Source: a bacterium
GTDB taxonomy: Archaea > Nanoarchaeota > Nanoarchaeia > Woesearchaeales > UBA10216
NCBI GenBank assembly: GCA_024206195.1
Contig: JAAGZO010000437.1
Span: forward strand, 1-64,000
DNA length: 64,000 nt
Reading direction: 5' to 3'
Position numbers and translations under genes: made by a program. The notes under the pieces were generated by a model. That model was given only the letters and a program-made list of their open reading frames with translations, made no database searches and had not been told where the DNA came from. Every line of letters begins with the position of its first letter. The stretch's first letter is position 1. Shown here in pieces: positions 1 through 7,917 of this stretch.

Positions 1-292
1 CTTTAAGTGCGCTATCTGCAACTGCATCAGTTACCCCTGGCTTGTATCTTACCTCTATTGCCCATGCATCATTTGGTATTTTCACGGATTTTGTAAAGCC
101 CTGGCTTATAGGATCTGCAAGCAGTTTTTCACCTGCTGCTTTTAGTTGACTTTCAGAAAAATTTCCTTTTATCAGATATACATCTACATAAAGGACCTTG
201 CTAACACCTATATTAAGGTCTTCTTCAATGTTCTTTTTTACGGATTCTCCTCGTGAATCCCGTATTTTGTCGTATACCTCTATTCTGTTCAT
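1..292 (-). CDS. purL: Phosphoribosylformylglycinamidine synthase PurL, N-terminal fragment
   Basis: Partial gene cut by the left window edge; only the first 97 residues are visible and the reading frame stays open to base 1. The translation starts MNRIEVYDKIRDSRGE and contains YLIKGN and ADPISQGF, which I recognise as the PurS-like N-terminal domain of large PurL proteins. PurL converts FGAR to FGAM using glutamine and ATP, step 4 of purine synthesis. The ATG at 292 overlaps the purM stop in an ATGA arrangement, so it is the next gene in the purF-to-purL operon. The catalytic part lies outside the window, so I cannot say whether the gene is intact or has a fused glutaminase domain. Confidence 0.8.
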   Translation of the reverse strand, partial: MNRIEVYDKIRDSRGESVKKNIEEDLNIGVSKVLYVDVYLIKGNFSESQLKAAGEKLLADPISQGFTKSVKIPNDAWAIEVRYKPGVTDAVADSALK

Positions 293-1308
293 ATGTATTT
301 TACACCTTTTCCTTTTACAACGCCGCCTATGACATAACCTTTTTCACCAAGCTCTTCAAGCCTTGCTATAACCTTGTTTGCATCATCTTCCTTAACAGCA
401 ATAACAAGTCCAATACCCATATTGAATGTTCTTCTCATGTCTTCAATAGGCACGTATCCCTTTTTCATTATCAGTTTGAATATTGGCAATACAGGCCAGC
501 TTCCACCCCTTATTTCAGCTCCAAATCCCTTTGGAAGCATTCGTGGTATGTTGTCTGTAAAACCACCGCCAGTTATGTGTGCGATTCCATTAACATTGAA
601 TCTTTTCATGAGCTGGTGTATTGTGTTTGAGTAGCATTTATGAACCTTCAACAGTTCATTTCCAACACTTGTTCCGAGTTCTTCAAGATGGTCATCAACA
701 TTATAGTTCGCTTTTTCAAACAAAACCTTTCTTGCAAGTGAGTATCCATTTGTGTGCAGGCCATTTGATGTTATTCCAATCAATAAATCGCCGTCTTTTA
801 TTTCAGACCCGTCAATCAGCTTGTCTTTTTCTGCAAAACCGCCGATTGCACCTACAACATCATGGTGTCCTTCATTGTAAACACCAGGCATCTCTGCTGT
901 TTCTCCTGCAGGCAGTACAACATTAAGTTCTTTGCATGCCTTTGCCATTCCCTTTACAATTTCTTCAATGATCTTTGGTTTCAGATTGTCTGTTGCAATG
1001 TAATCAACAAAGAACAAGGGCTTTGCTCCTGTTGTTGCTATGTCATTTGCAGAGTGATTAACAATATCAGCACCTATTGTGTTGTATTTATTCATCTCTT
1101 TTGCAATCATCATCTTTGTTCCGACACCATCTATGCTGACTATAAGCAACGGATGATTATATTTCTTAAGCGCTTCAAGGTCTATTGCCCCTCCGAACAA
1201 GCCAAAGCCCATAGGCATTCCTGAAAATGTCTTTTCAACATGCTTCTTTATTCTCTTGACTACATCATTTCCTGCGTTTATATCTACTCCTGAATCTTTA
1301 TATTGCAT
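289..1308 (-). CDS. purM: Phosphoribosylformylglycinamidine cyclo-ligase (AIR synthetase) PurM
   Basis: PurM closes the imidazole ring: FGAM plus ATP gives AIR, step 5 of purine synthesis. The 339-residue protein shows GFGLFGGAIDLE, the SIDGVGTK nucleotide-binding motif, HSANDIATTGAKPLFFVDY and PAGETAEMPGVY, all typical of PurM, and has normal length. An in-frame upstream ATG exists at 1335, but MQYKDSGVDINAGN is the usual PurM start. The ATG at 1308 also has a GGAG stretch about 10 nt upstream, so I chose 1308. The start overlaps the end of folD by 11 nt and the stop overlaps purL as ATGA, so it is an internal operon gene. Confidence 0.95.
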   Translation of the reverse strand: MQYKDSGVDINAGNDVVKRIKKHVEKTFSGMPMGFGLFGGAIDLEALKKYNHPLLIVSIDGVGTKMMIAKEMNKYNTIGADIVNHSANDIATTGAKPLFFVDYIATDNLKPKIIEEIVKGMAKACKELNVVLPAGETAEMPGVYNEGHHDVVGAIGGFAEKDKLIDGSEIKDGDLLIGITSNGLHTNGYSLARKVLFEKANYNVDDHLEELGTSVGNELLKVHKCYSNTIHQLMKRFNVNGIAHITGGGFTDNIPRMLPKGFGAEIRGGSWPVLPIFKLIMKKGYVPIEDMRRTFNMGIGLVIAVKEDDANKVIARLEELGEKGYVIGGVVKGKGVKYI

Positions 1309-2131
1309 TTTTATACAACTCCATTGTGTTTTCAAGTAGCATTGCTACAGTCATTGGACCTACACCGCCTGGAACAGGCGTTATGAATGATGACTTTTTC
1401 TTTACATTTTCAAAGTCAACATCTCCAACGATTTTTCCATTAATGCGATTAATGCCAACATCAATTACAACAACTCCATCTTTTACCATGTCCGCAGTAA
1501 GAAGTTTCGCTTTTCCTGCAGCAACAATAACAATATCTGCATCTGATGTGTATTTTTTCAGATCCTTTGTTTTGATGTGACATAGCGTGATAGTTGCATC
1601 GCGATTTGCAAGCATAACGCCAAGTGGCTTTCCAACAAGCTTGCTCTTTCCTATTATGGCAACATCTTTTCCCTTAACATTTATCTTGTAAGCATCAAGC
1701 AGTTCCATGACTGCTTTTGGTGTGCATGTAAGCACGCTGTCTCTTTCAGCAAGCACCCTTCCCATGTTTAATGGATGGAATCCATCAACATCCTTTTCAG
1801 GGCTTATCCTTTCAAGGACCATGTCAGAATCAATGTGTTTTGGCAGCGGAATCTGCAAAAGTATTCCATGGATATCCTTGTCGTTATTCAGTTTTTCAAT
1901 CAATTTGATTAGACTTGACTGAGTTATGTCCTTATCCAGGTCATAACGCTCAGAGTGTATCCCTGTTTCCTTGCATCTTGTCTCTTTCATCTTAACATAA
2001 ACCTTTGATGCAGGGTCGTCTCCAACAACCACTACCGCAAGGCCAGGTTTTATCTCCAGCTGAGATACATCTGCCTTGATTCGCTTGAGTACCTCTCCTG
2101 CAACCTTTTTTCCGTCAATTATTTCAGTCAT
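1298..2131 (-). CDS. folD: Bifunctional methylenetetrahydrofolate dehydrogenase/cyclohydrolase FolD
   Basis: FolD interconverts 5,10-methylene-THF and 10-formyl-THF. It supplies the formyl donor used by PurN and by the AICAR transformylase part of PurH. Visible motifs are YVKMKETRC with the catalytic lysine region, QIPLPKHID, GKSKLVGKPLGVML (the NADP loop, usually GRS-type) and the C-terminal PGGVGPMTVAMLLENT. Length is about 277 residues, normal for the family. Two in-frame ATGs are possible: 2131 leaves one nt after the glyA stop, while 2140 overlaps it and adds three residues; neither has a clear Shine-Dalgarno. It sits between glyA and purM, giving a folate one-carbon block inside the purine operon. 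Confidence 0.94.
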   Translation of the reverse strand: MTEIIDGKKVAGEVLKRIKADVSQLEIKPGLAVVVVGDDPASKVYVKMKETRCKETGIHSERYDLDKDITQSSLIKLIEKLNNDKDIHGILLQIPLPKHIDSDMVLERISPEKDVDGFHPLNMGRVLAERDSVLTCTPKAVMELLDAYKINVKGKDVAIIGKSKLVGKPLGVMLANRDATITLCHIKTKDLKKYTSDADIVIVAAGKAKLLTADMVKDGVVVIDVGINRINGKIVGDVDFENVKKKSSFITPVPGGVGPMTVAMLLENTMELYKNAI

Positions 2132-2132
2132 G

Positions 2133-3452
2133 TTAATCATACAATGGGAATCTTTTGCAAAGCTCTTTTACCTGTTCTCTTATTTCTTGCAGTGCTTTGT
2201 TTTCCTTTATTTCCTCCTTGAACTTCTTGAGCAGCTCTTTTCTCTCTTCCTTGTCTTCAGGAAGGCTGCATGTTTCTGTTTCCTTGATAGCAGCTGCAAT
2301 CCATTTGCCTATCTGCTTCATCTCTTCTTCCTTCATTCCTCTTGTTGTCAGTGCAGGTGTTCCAATCCTTATTCCGCTAGGATAAAATGGCGATGAAGGA
2401 TCCTTAGGTATTGTATTCTTGTTTACTGTGATCCCTGCATTATCTAGTGCTTCCTGGGCAAATACGCCATGCCCTTTTGCATATCCTGTTAGGTCAACAA
2501 GTATCATGTGGTTGTCAGTTCCATTTGTAACCAATTTGAGACCATTATCCATTAGCTCCTGTGCTAGTGCCTTTGCATTTGCAACAACCTGTTTTGCATA
2601 ATCTGCAAATTCCGGCTTTAAATCCTCTCCAAGCGCAACAGCTATTCCTGCTGTTGTGTGGTCATGAGGTCCTCCCTGCAGTCCAGGGAAAATAGCTCGG
2701 TCAATCTTTTTTGCAAGCTCAGGATCTTTATCAAGACCTTTTTGAGTCACCATGATCATTCCTCCGCGTGGTCCGCGGATAGTCTTGTGTGTTGTTGTGG
2801 TAATGATATGAGCATATTCAGAAGGGCTCTTGTGTGCTCCTCCTATTACAAGCCCTGCAACGTGTGCTATGTCAGCAACAAGATATGCTCCTACTTCGTC
2901 AGCAATCTTTCCAAGTTCTTCAAATGGAAACTCACGCACATATGCTGTTGCTCCAACCCATATTAGCTTTGGCTTGTTTTCAATTGCCAGTTTTCTTATT
3001 TCTTCAATGTCAAGATAACCATCATCCTTTACATGATAAGGTACGCTATTGAACCATTGGCCTGTTACACTTGCATTCCATCCATGTGTCAAATGCCCGC
3101 CATCAGGGAGATTATGTCCCATTATAACATCTCCTGGTTTGCATGTTGCAAAATAAACAGCAAGATTTGCAGGACTGCCCGAGTATGGCTGAACATTAAC
3201 ATGAGCAACATTGAATGCTTTCTTTGCTCTTTCTATCGCAAGGCTTTCAATCATGTCTGCAAACTCGTTTCCTCCGTAATATCTTTTGCCAGGATAGCCC
3301 TCTGAATATTTATTGGTTAATACAGAACCCATAGCTTCAAGCACTGATCTGCTTACAAAATTCTCTGAAGGTATCATCTCAAGACCCTCGTTTTGCCTTT
3401 TTGTTTCGTTTCGAATGATTTCGTATACTTCTTGGTCTGTTTGCTTCATCAT
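2133..3452 (-). CDS. glyA: Serine hydroxymethyltransferase GlyA
   Basis: A PLP enzyme that moves the serine hydroxymethyl group to tetrahydrofolate, making glycine and 5,10-methylene-THF. Both products feed purine synthesis: glycine for PurD, the folate for FolD. At 439 residues it is close to the bacterial-type length. The PLP lysine motif TTTTHKTIRGPRGG is present, as are SENFVS near the N-terminus, NKYSEGYPGKRYYGG, and PGLQGGPHDHTTAGIA. The start at 3452 is an ATG-ATG pair; AAGGAGGA lies 8 nt upstream of the first ATG, which decides the start. Upstream is a membrane protein gene, downstream is folD. Confidence 0.95.
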   Translation of the reverse strand: MMKQTDQEVYEIIRNETKRQNEGLEMIPSENFVSRSVLEAMGSVLTNKYSEGYPGKRYYGGNEFADMIESLAIERAKKAFNVAHVNVQPYSGSPANLAVYFATCKPGDVIMGHNLPDGGHLTHGWNASVTGQWFNSVPYHVKDDGYLDIEEIRKLAIENKPKLIWVGATAYVREFPFEELGKIADEVGAYLVADIAHVAGLVIGGAHKSPSEYAHIITTTTHKTIRGPRGGMIMVTQKGLDKDPELAKKIDRAIFPGLQGGPHDHTTAGIAVALGEDLKPEFADYAKQVVANAKALAQELMDNGLKLVTNGTDNHMILVDLTGYAKGHGVFAQEALDNAGITVNKNTIPKDPSSPFYPSGIRIGTPALTTRGMKEEEMKQIGKWIAAAIKETETCSLPEDKEERKELLKKFKEEIKENKALQEIREQVKELCKRFPLYD

Positions 3453-3459
3453 TTTTTCT

Positions 3460-3467
3460 TCCTCCTT
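3460..3467 (-). promoter_or_regulatory. Strong Shine-Dalgarno of glyA
   Basis: On the minus strand this reads AAGGAGGA and ends 8 nt before the ATG at 3452. It overlaps the stop codon of the upstream membrane-protein gene, so glyA translation is probably initiated independently within the polycistron. Confidence 0.75.
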
Positions 3468-4029
3468 AGGCCATTATCTTTTCAAAAAAGGGTGCTAAGC
3501 GCCAGAACAGCAAAACATTGAATGCAATGTTTGTAACTGAAAATCTCAGGCACTTTAGTATGTCTCCACCCAAAACCCCTCCTATTATTCCAATGTTTGT
3601 AATCAGGTTATATGCAAGTGTTAGTGATATGCCAATGAATATTATTCCATAGCCCATGCTGTGCAGAAGTGCTGCAAGCCCTCCTGCTGCAATATAGCTT
3701 GGTATTGTCACAATGCTGAAATATGAAATCCTTGCAGATGATATGTAATCAAGAGCCATTGTAATGCCGCCAACAATCATCCCTATCTTTGCTCCAAAAA
3801 CAGCACCACTCAATACTGTACTGAACATGACCAACTCGATTCCCATGTGGTTTCTCTTAAATGCCCTGAGGAATATTCCCATCAGGACATTCAGTCCTAT
3901 GAATATGACAATGAACACAAAGGCCTTTAGCAATATTACTGCAAGGAGAAGCACGATTGCTGCTGCGCATAGAAAGATGTACTTTGCCTTATGCTTCCTG
4001 AAATCCTTCTTAATTTTTTCTAACTTCAT
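3466..4029 (-). CDS. Small polytopic membrane protein in the purine/folate operon, function unknown
   Basis: A 187-residue protein with a basic N-terminus (MKLEKIKKDFRKHKAKY) followed by about five or six hydrophobic segments. I do not recognise the family with certainty. Size, topology and the segment GAKIGMIVGGITMALDYIS resemble the substrate-binding S components of ECF vitamin transporters, but I see no ECF ATPase or T component in the window. It starts 20 nt inside the end of the purN-fthC fusion and is followed directly by glyA, so it is probably co-expressed with folate genes. A folate or other cofactor uptake role is a guess from position only. Confidence 0.6.
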   Translation of the reverse strand: MKLEKIKKDFRKHKAKYIFLCAAAIVLLLAVILLKAFVFIVIFIGLNVLMGIFLRAFKRNHMGIELVMFSTVLSGAVFGAKIGMIVGGITMALDYISSARISYFSIVTIPSYIAAGGLAALLHSMGYGIIFIGISLTLAYNLITNIGIIGGVLGGDILKCLRFSVTNIAFNVLLFWRLAPFFEKIMA

Positions 4030-5302
4030 TTTTTATGATTCTTTTTTCTGTAATTATGCTGTCCATATGAGCATCATGGTTTAGTGTTGGAATAATAACT
4101 GCAATCTGTTCCTCAAATGCAAATGCTATTCTTTTTGCATTTATTTTCTTTAAGAAACGGTCATAGAAATTTTTCCCATAGCCTATTCTGTTGCATCTTT
4201 CGTCAAAAGCAACGCCAGGAACTATAACAAGGTCGATTTCATCAAGCTTGACTGGTGTCTTGTTTTTTGGCTCTAATACTCCAAATGCTCCTTTTTCCAG
4301 TTCATTGTAAAACTCCAGCTTAGCTGCACCCATTTCATTCTTCTCTAGATCTGTGAAAGGAAGCAAAACAGTCTTTTCATTCAGTACCTCTTTTAGCAAT
4401 TCCTCTGTTGACACCTCATTGTATATTGAGTAGTAAATCAGAACTTTTTTTGCCCGGATATAATCCACAGTGTTGATTAGTTGGTCCTTTATCGCCCTGC
4501 TTTTCTCGTCAACAGCCTCTTTTGAAAGGCTTTTCCTCTTTTTCAGGTATTCTTCTCTTACACTCTTCTTAAGTCCAATAGTATCTTCAACAAATTCATT
4601 ATAATGATATTTATCCTTCTTTTTTTCATCAATATATACCTCAGAACCATCAACCTGAACCCGTCCTTCTGCAATCAGCCTTATTGTCTGCGGGAAAATA
4701 ACCCAGTCCCCTTGTTCTTTTAGCTGCTCCTGGAATATGTCTGCCTTGCTTTCATCACTCTCTACTGCAACAGGATCTGAGATCATTATGATTGGTCCCT
4801 GGTCGCAATCCTTTGTAACAAGATGCACAGTTGCCCTAATCTCTTTCTGGCCAGCTTTTATTGCATCCTTCACTGCATGTGCTCCTGTAAAAATCCTTTT
4901 TCCATCGTTTTCTATAGAAAGGTCTGCAGGATGAACATTCAATGTGAAATAGTTTTCAAATATTGGTTCTGTAACAATTCTCATATAGCCGCACAGTGCA
5001 ACAACATCAACCTTATGCTCTTCAAGCAGCTTTACAGTCTCATTGTCATATTCTTTTCTGACATCCATGTCTCCTCGCTCTTTTTTCCGCGAAGAATAGA
5101 ACTTTGCTATGTCATTGCATTTGAATGGAACATCATACTGCTTGGAAATCTGCTCTGCATTGCTTGTCCTCTTGTCAGTAAAGATAAGAACAACCTTGTA
5201 TCCGCTCTGTGATTCTATAATCCTCTTTGCATTTGTTCCGCTGCCTGACATAAATACAGCTACTCTCATGGGTTCACTTTTTGGTTTGTATGTTAGTTTC
5301 AT
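4010..5302 (-). CDS. purN: Fusion: GAR formyltransferase (PurN) + 5-formyl-THF cyclo-ligase
   Basis: A two-domain protein of about 430 residues. The N-terminal half (about 12-230) is PurN-like: MRVAVFMSGSGTN, the catalytic pair in NVHPADL, a GAHAV loop and CDQGPII with the catalytic Asp. It formylates GAR using 10-formyl-THF. The C-terminal half (about 240-430) is a 5-formyltetrahydrofolate cyclo-ligase (MTHFS/YgfA): REEYLKKRKSLS, YYSIYNEVST, LPFTD, VPGVAFDERCNRIGYGKNFYDRFL. It returns the storage folate 5-formyl-THF to the active pool. I chose the ATG at 5302 because it overlaps the purT stop as ATGA; a longer frame from 5338 lies inside purT and ATG 5269 is also possible. Coupling both steps in one chain is plausible but inferred. 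Confidence 0.9.
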   Translation of the reverse strand: MKLTYKPKSEPMRVAVFMSGSGTNAKRIIESQSGYKVVLIFTDKRTSNAEQISKQYDVPFKCNDIAKFYSSRKKERGDMDVRKEYDNETVKLLEEHKVDVVALCGYMRIVTEPIFENYFTLNVHPADLSIENDGKRIFTGAHAVKDAIKAGQKEIRATVHLVTKDCDQGPIIMISDPVAVESDESKADIFQEQLKEQGDWVIFPQTIRLIAEGRVQVDGSEVYIDEKKKDKYHYNEFVEDTIGLKKSVREEYLKKRKSLSKEAVDEKSRAIKDQLINTVDYIRAKKVLIYYSIYNEVSTEELLKEVLNEKTVLLPFTDLEKNEMGAAKLEFYNELEKGAFGVLEPKNKTPVKLDEIDLVIVPGVAFDERCNRIGYGKNFYDRFLKKINAKRIAFAFEEQIAVIIPTLNHDAHMDSIITEKRIIKNEVRKN

Positions 5303-6579
5303 GTCAAGTGTTTCTCTTTGTCCTGTTGTCCGAGCCATTTTTGCTGTTGCTGCGTTTGTATCTCTATTTTGTGTGCTGCAAGCTCTGCTTTTTTCTTTGC
5401 ATCCTCTACTTTATCTGCCAGTGCAACAACCAGACCCATTCTTCTTCCTACGTGTGCTTCTGGTTTTCCAAATGCAAAAAATGAAATATCCTTGTCCATT
5501 GCTCCCCACAGATTCCTCATTCCAGGAACCCATCCTTCGCTTGGAGACAAAACAACGTGTGATGCTCCTGGTCTTATTGGCATTATAACATTGAATCCGT
5601 TGTGTTTTTCGCTTGGCACTGGCAAGCCGCAAACAGCTCTTGCGTGAAGACCGCCTTCAGAGAATGTTGTCTGATGCGTAGCAAATGTAACCATGCCTGT
5701 ATCGTGTGGCCTTGGTGAACATTCATTTCCATAAACAACTCCATCCTTTACAAATAGTTCGCAGCCAAACAAGCCAACACCACCAAGTGCAGTTGTTATT
5801 TTCTCTGCAGCAGCATAGATGTCCTTTTCAACATTGTCTGGAACCTCTGCTGGCTGCCAGCTTGAGTGATAATCACCATCTATCTGGTAGTGCCCGATTG
5901 GCTTTGGAAATGTTGTAATTATTTTTCCATCATCATCATAGTGCCTAACTGCAAGCTCTGTTACTTCAATGTCAAATGGAATATGCTCCTCTATGATCAT
6001 CTTTTCTCCTGAACCTCTTGCTTTTGTTGTTGCATTTTCATAAGCAAGATTAATATCAGTTGAGCTCTTTACAAATGTTGAGCCATGTCCAGATGAAGAC
6101 ATGATTGGTTTTACCCAGCAAGGATAGCCAATCTTTTCGCATGCATCCTTTAGCTCGTCTTGTGTGCTTGCGTATTCATACTTTGATGTCTTAACGCCCG
6201 CTTTTTTCGAGATAAGCTCTCTGATTCTTTCCCTCTGCATTGCTGCGTGTGATGCAGCTGCATTTGGTATTACATTAAATCCTTCTTTCTCTAGTTCGAA
6301 TAGTGTATCAAGATCAATTGCTTCTATCTCTGGGATAATCGCATCAGGTTTTTCTCTTTCAACAATTGACTTCAGAAAGCCAGCATCCTTCATATTTCCA
6401 ACATATGCTTTGTGTGCTATCTGGTGTCCAGGTGCATTTGCATACCTGTCTACTGCAACTGTTTCTATTCCCATGCGCATTGCTTCAATTATGACTTCTC
6501 TGCCAATCTCGCCTGCTCCAAGGAGCATTATTTTTGTTGCCTTGTTTGTTAGCGGTGCAAAAAGTTCATTTCTTTTCAT
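5299..6579 (-). CDS. purT: Formate-dependent GAR transformylase PurT
   Basis: An ATP-grasp enzyme that makes FGAR from GAR, formate and ATP, the folate-independent version of the PurN step. Family marks are MLLGAGEIGREV near the N-terminus, the ATP-binding loop PIMSSSGHGSTFV (usually SSSGKGQ), ECSPRPHDTGMVT and GVGLFGCELFV. At 426 residues it has normal length. AGGAGGT lies 8 nt upstream of the ATG at 6579 and is itself read as FKEV in a longer frame from 6600, so 6579 is the real start. It sits next to purN, so one operon encodes both alternative GAR transformylases. Confidence 0.95.
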   Translation of the reverse strand: MKRNELFAPLTNKATKIMLLGAGEIGREVIIEAMRMGIETVAVDRYANAPGHQIAHKAYVGNMKDAGFLKSIVEREKPDAIIPEIEAIDLDTLFELEKEGFNVIPNAAASHAAMQRERIRELISKKAGVKTSKYEYASTQDELKDACEKIGYPCWVKPIMSSSGHGSTFVKSSTDINLAYENATTKARGSGEKMIIEEHIPFDIEVTELAVRHYDDDGKIITTFPKPIGHYQIDGDYHSSWQPAEVPDNVEKDIYAAAEKITTALGGVGLFGCELFVKDGVVYGNECSPRPHDTGMVTFATHQTTFSEGGLHARAVCGLPVPSEKHNGFNVIMPIRPGASHVVLSPSEGWVPGMRNLWGAMDKDISFFAFGKPEAHVGRRMGLVVALADKVEDAKKKAELAAHKIEIQTQQQQKWLGQQDKEKHLT

Positions 6580-6586
6580 TTGTTCA

Positions 6587-6594
6587 ACCTCCTT
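6587..6594 (-). promoter_or_regulatory. Shine-Dalgarno that fixes the purT start
   Basis: AAGGAGGT on the minus strand, 8 nt before the ATG at 6579. An ATG at 6600 lies upstream of it, so translation from 6600 would read through the ribosome-binding site. Confidence 0.8.
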
Positions 6595-6601
6595 GAACAT
6601 T

Positions 6602-6621
6602 GAAAATTCATTTGAATTTTC
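6602..6621 (-). repeat. Intercistronic hairpin between purD and purT
   Basis: Perfect 8-bp arms, GAAAATTC and GAATTTTC, around a 4-nt loop, just after the purD stop and before the purT Shine-Dalgarno. It could form a weak AT-rich stem-loop in the purine mRNA, acting in processing, partial termination or translation control. Only the sequence symmetry is seen. Confidence 0.45.
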
Positions 6622-6624
6622 ATT

Positions 6625-7917
6625 TTAACCTCTTATGCTTTTCATATGGTCTATTCTTTTCTGCAATATCTTCTGGGTTCCTATGTCTTTTCTGTGGAAA
6701 ACGTTTCCTTCAATCTTTTGTGCAGCTTCTTCTGCAATCTGCTCTGCTGCATCCATGTCATCTGCTATTCCAACAACACCTGCTGCTCTTGATTTTGTCA
6801 TGAAAATCTCTCCATCCTTTTCCTCTACAGCAGCATAGTACACCTTTGCTTTAACATCAGGAACAACAATCTTTCCTGGTTTTGGGTTTGTTGGATAGCC
6901 CTTTGGAACAATATATTTGCAAACCGTTGCTTTATCTTCAAATTCAAGATTAATATCGCTAAGTTTCTCATTGACAATTGCTTCACACAAGTCAACAAAG
7001 TTTGTTTTCATTATTGCAAGAACATTCATTGCTTCAGGATCTCCTAGCCGTGCATTATACTCAATCAGCTTGACTCCTGTTTTTGTAACAATAAAACCAC
7101 CGTACATGATTCCTTTGAAGCTGCCATAATCCTTTGTCAGTGCTGCCATGACTTGTTTTGTTATTTCACTTGCTTCATCAAAATCCTCTTTTGTTATGAA
7201 TGGCATAAGGTGGTCAGCGCAGGAGTATGATCCCATTCCACCGGTGTTTGGTCCTTCATCATTATCAAAGGCTCTTTTATGGTCCTGCACTGGCACGCAG
7301 TCTGCAGTTGTTTTTCCATCTGTGAATGATTGTAAGCTGAATTCTTCTCCTTCAAGTCTTTCTTCAACAACAACCTTTCCGTGTTGTCCGATTACCTCTT
7401 CGCAATAAGCTATTGCTTCATCATTGTTTTGTATGTGTTCCCCAAATACCTTTACTCCTTTTCCGCCAGTCAATCCGTCTGGCTTTAGAACATAGTCCTT
7501 TAGCTCTTCAAGGTATTCCTTTACTCCATCCATGCTTTCAAATATCTTGAACAAAGGATTTCCTGGAATATTATGTCTTGCTACAACCTCTCTTGTGAAG
7601 CTTTTGCTTGTCTCAAGCTGTGCAAGCACTTTCTTCGGTCCAACGCAGCCAAAGCCTGCTTTTTCAAGTTCATCAACAACACCTGCTCCAAGTGGTGCTT
7701 CAGGTCCTACAAATGCAAAGTCAGGCTTTATCTTCTCAGCATATTCCTTTACAGCAGCTGCATCCTCTGGATTGCCTATCTCAAAACCTGCTGCAAGCTT
7801 TGCAATGCCCGGATTCTTTGCGCTCATGAACACGTAAAGCTCTGCTCCGCCTTTAACAAGGGCTTCTGCTATTGCATGTTCTCTTGCTCCGTTTCCGATT
7901 AGTAGTGCTTTTTTCAT
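6625..7917 (-). CDS. purD: Phosphoribosylamine-glycine ligase (GAR synthetase) PurD
   Basis: PurD joins phosphoribosylamine and glycine with ATP to make GAR, step 2 of purine synthesis. The 430-residue protein has the N-terminal LLIGNGAREHA motif, the ATP-grasp segment KPDGLTGGKGVKVFG, GPNTGGMGSYS and EYNARLGDPEAMNV, all in the expected order. The ATG at 7917 overlaps the purF stop as ATGA. The next gene, purT, follows after a 45-nt gap containing a hairpin and a strong ribosome-binding site. GAR made here is the substrate of both PurT and PurN from the same operon. Confidence 0.96.
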   Translation of the reverse strand: MKKALLIGNGAREHAIAEALVKGGAELYVFMSAKNPGIAKLAAGFEIGNPEDAAAVKEYAEKIKPDFAFVGPEAPLGAGVVDELEKAGFGCVGPKKVLAQLETSKSFTREVVARHNIPGNPLFKIFESMDGVKEYLEELKDYVLKPDGLTGGKGVKVFGEHIQNNDEAIAYCEEVIGQHGKVVVEERLEGEEFSLQSFTDGKTTADCVPVQDHKRAFDNDEGPNTGGMGSYSCADHLMPFITKEDFDEASEITKQVMAALTKDYGSFKGIMYGGFIVTKTGVKLIEYNARLGDPEAMNVLAIMKTNFVDLCEAIVNEKLSDINLEFEDKATVCKYIVPKGYPTNPKPGKIVVPDVKAKVYYAAVEEKDGEIFMTKSRAAGVVGIADDMDAAEQIAEEAAQKIEGNVFHRKDIGTQKILQKRIDHMKSIRG

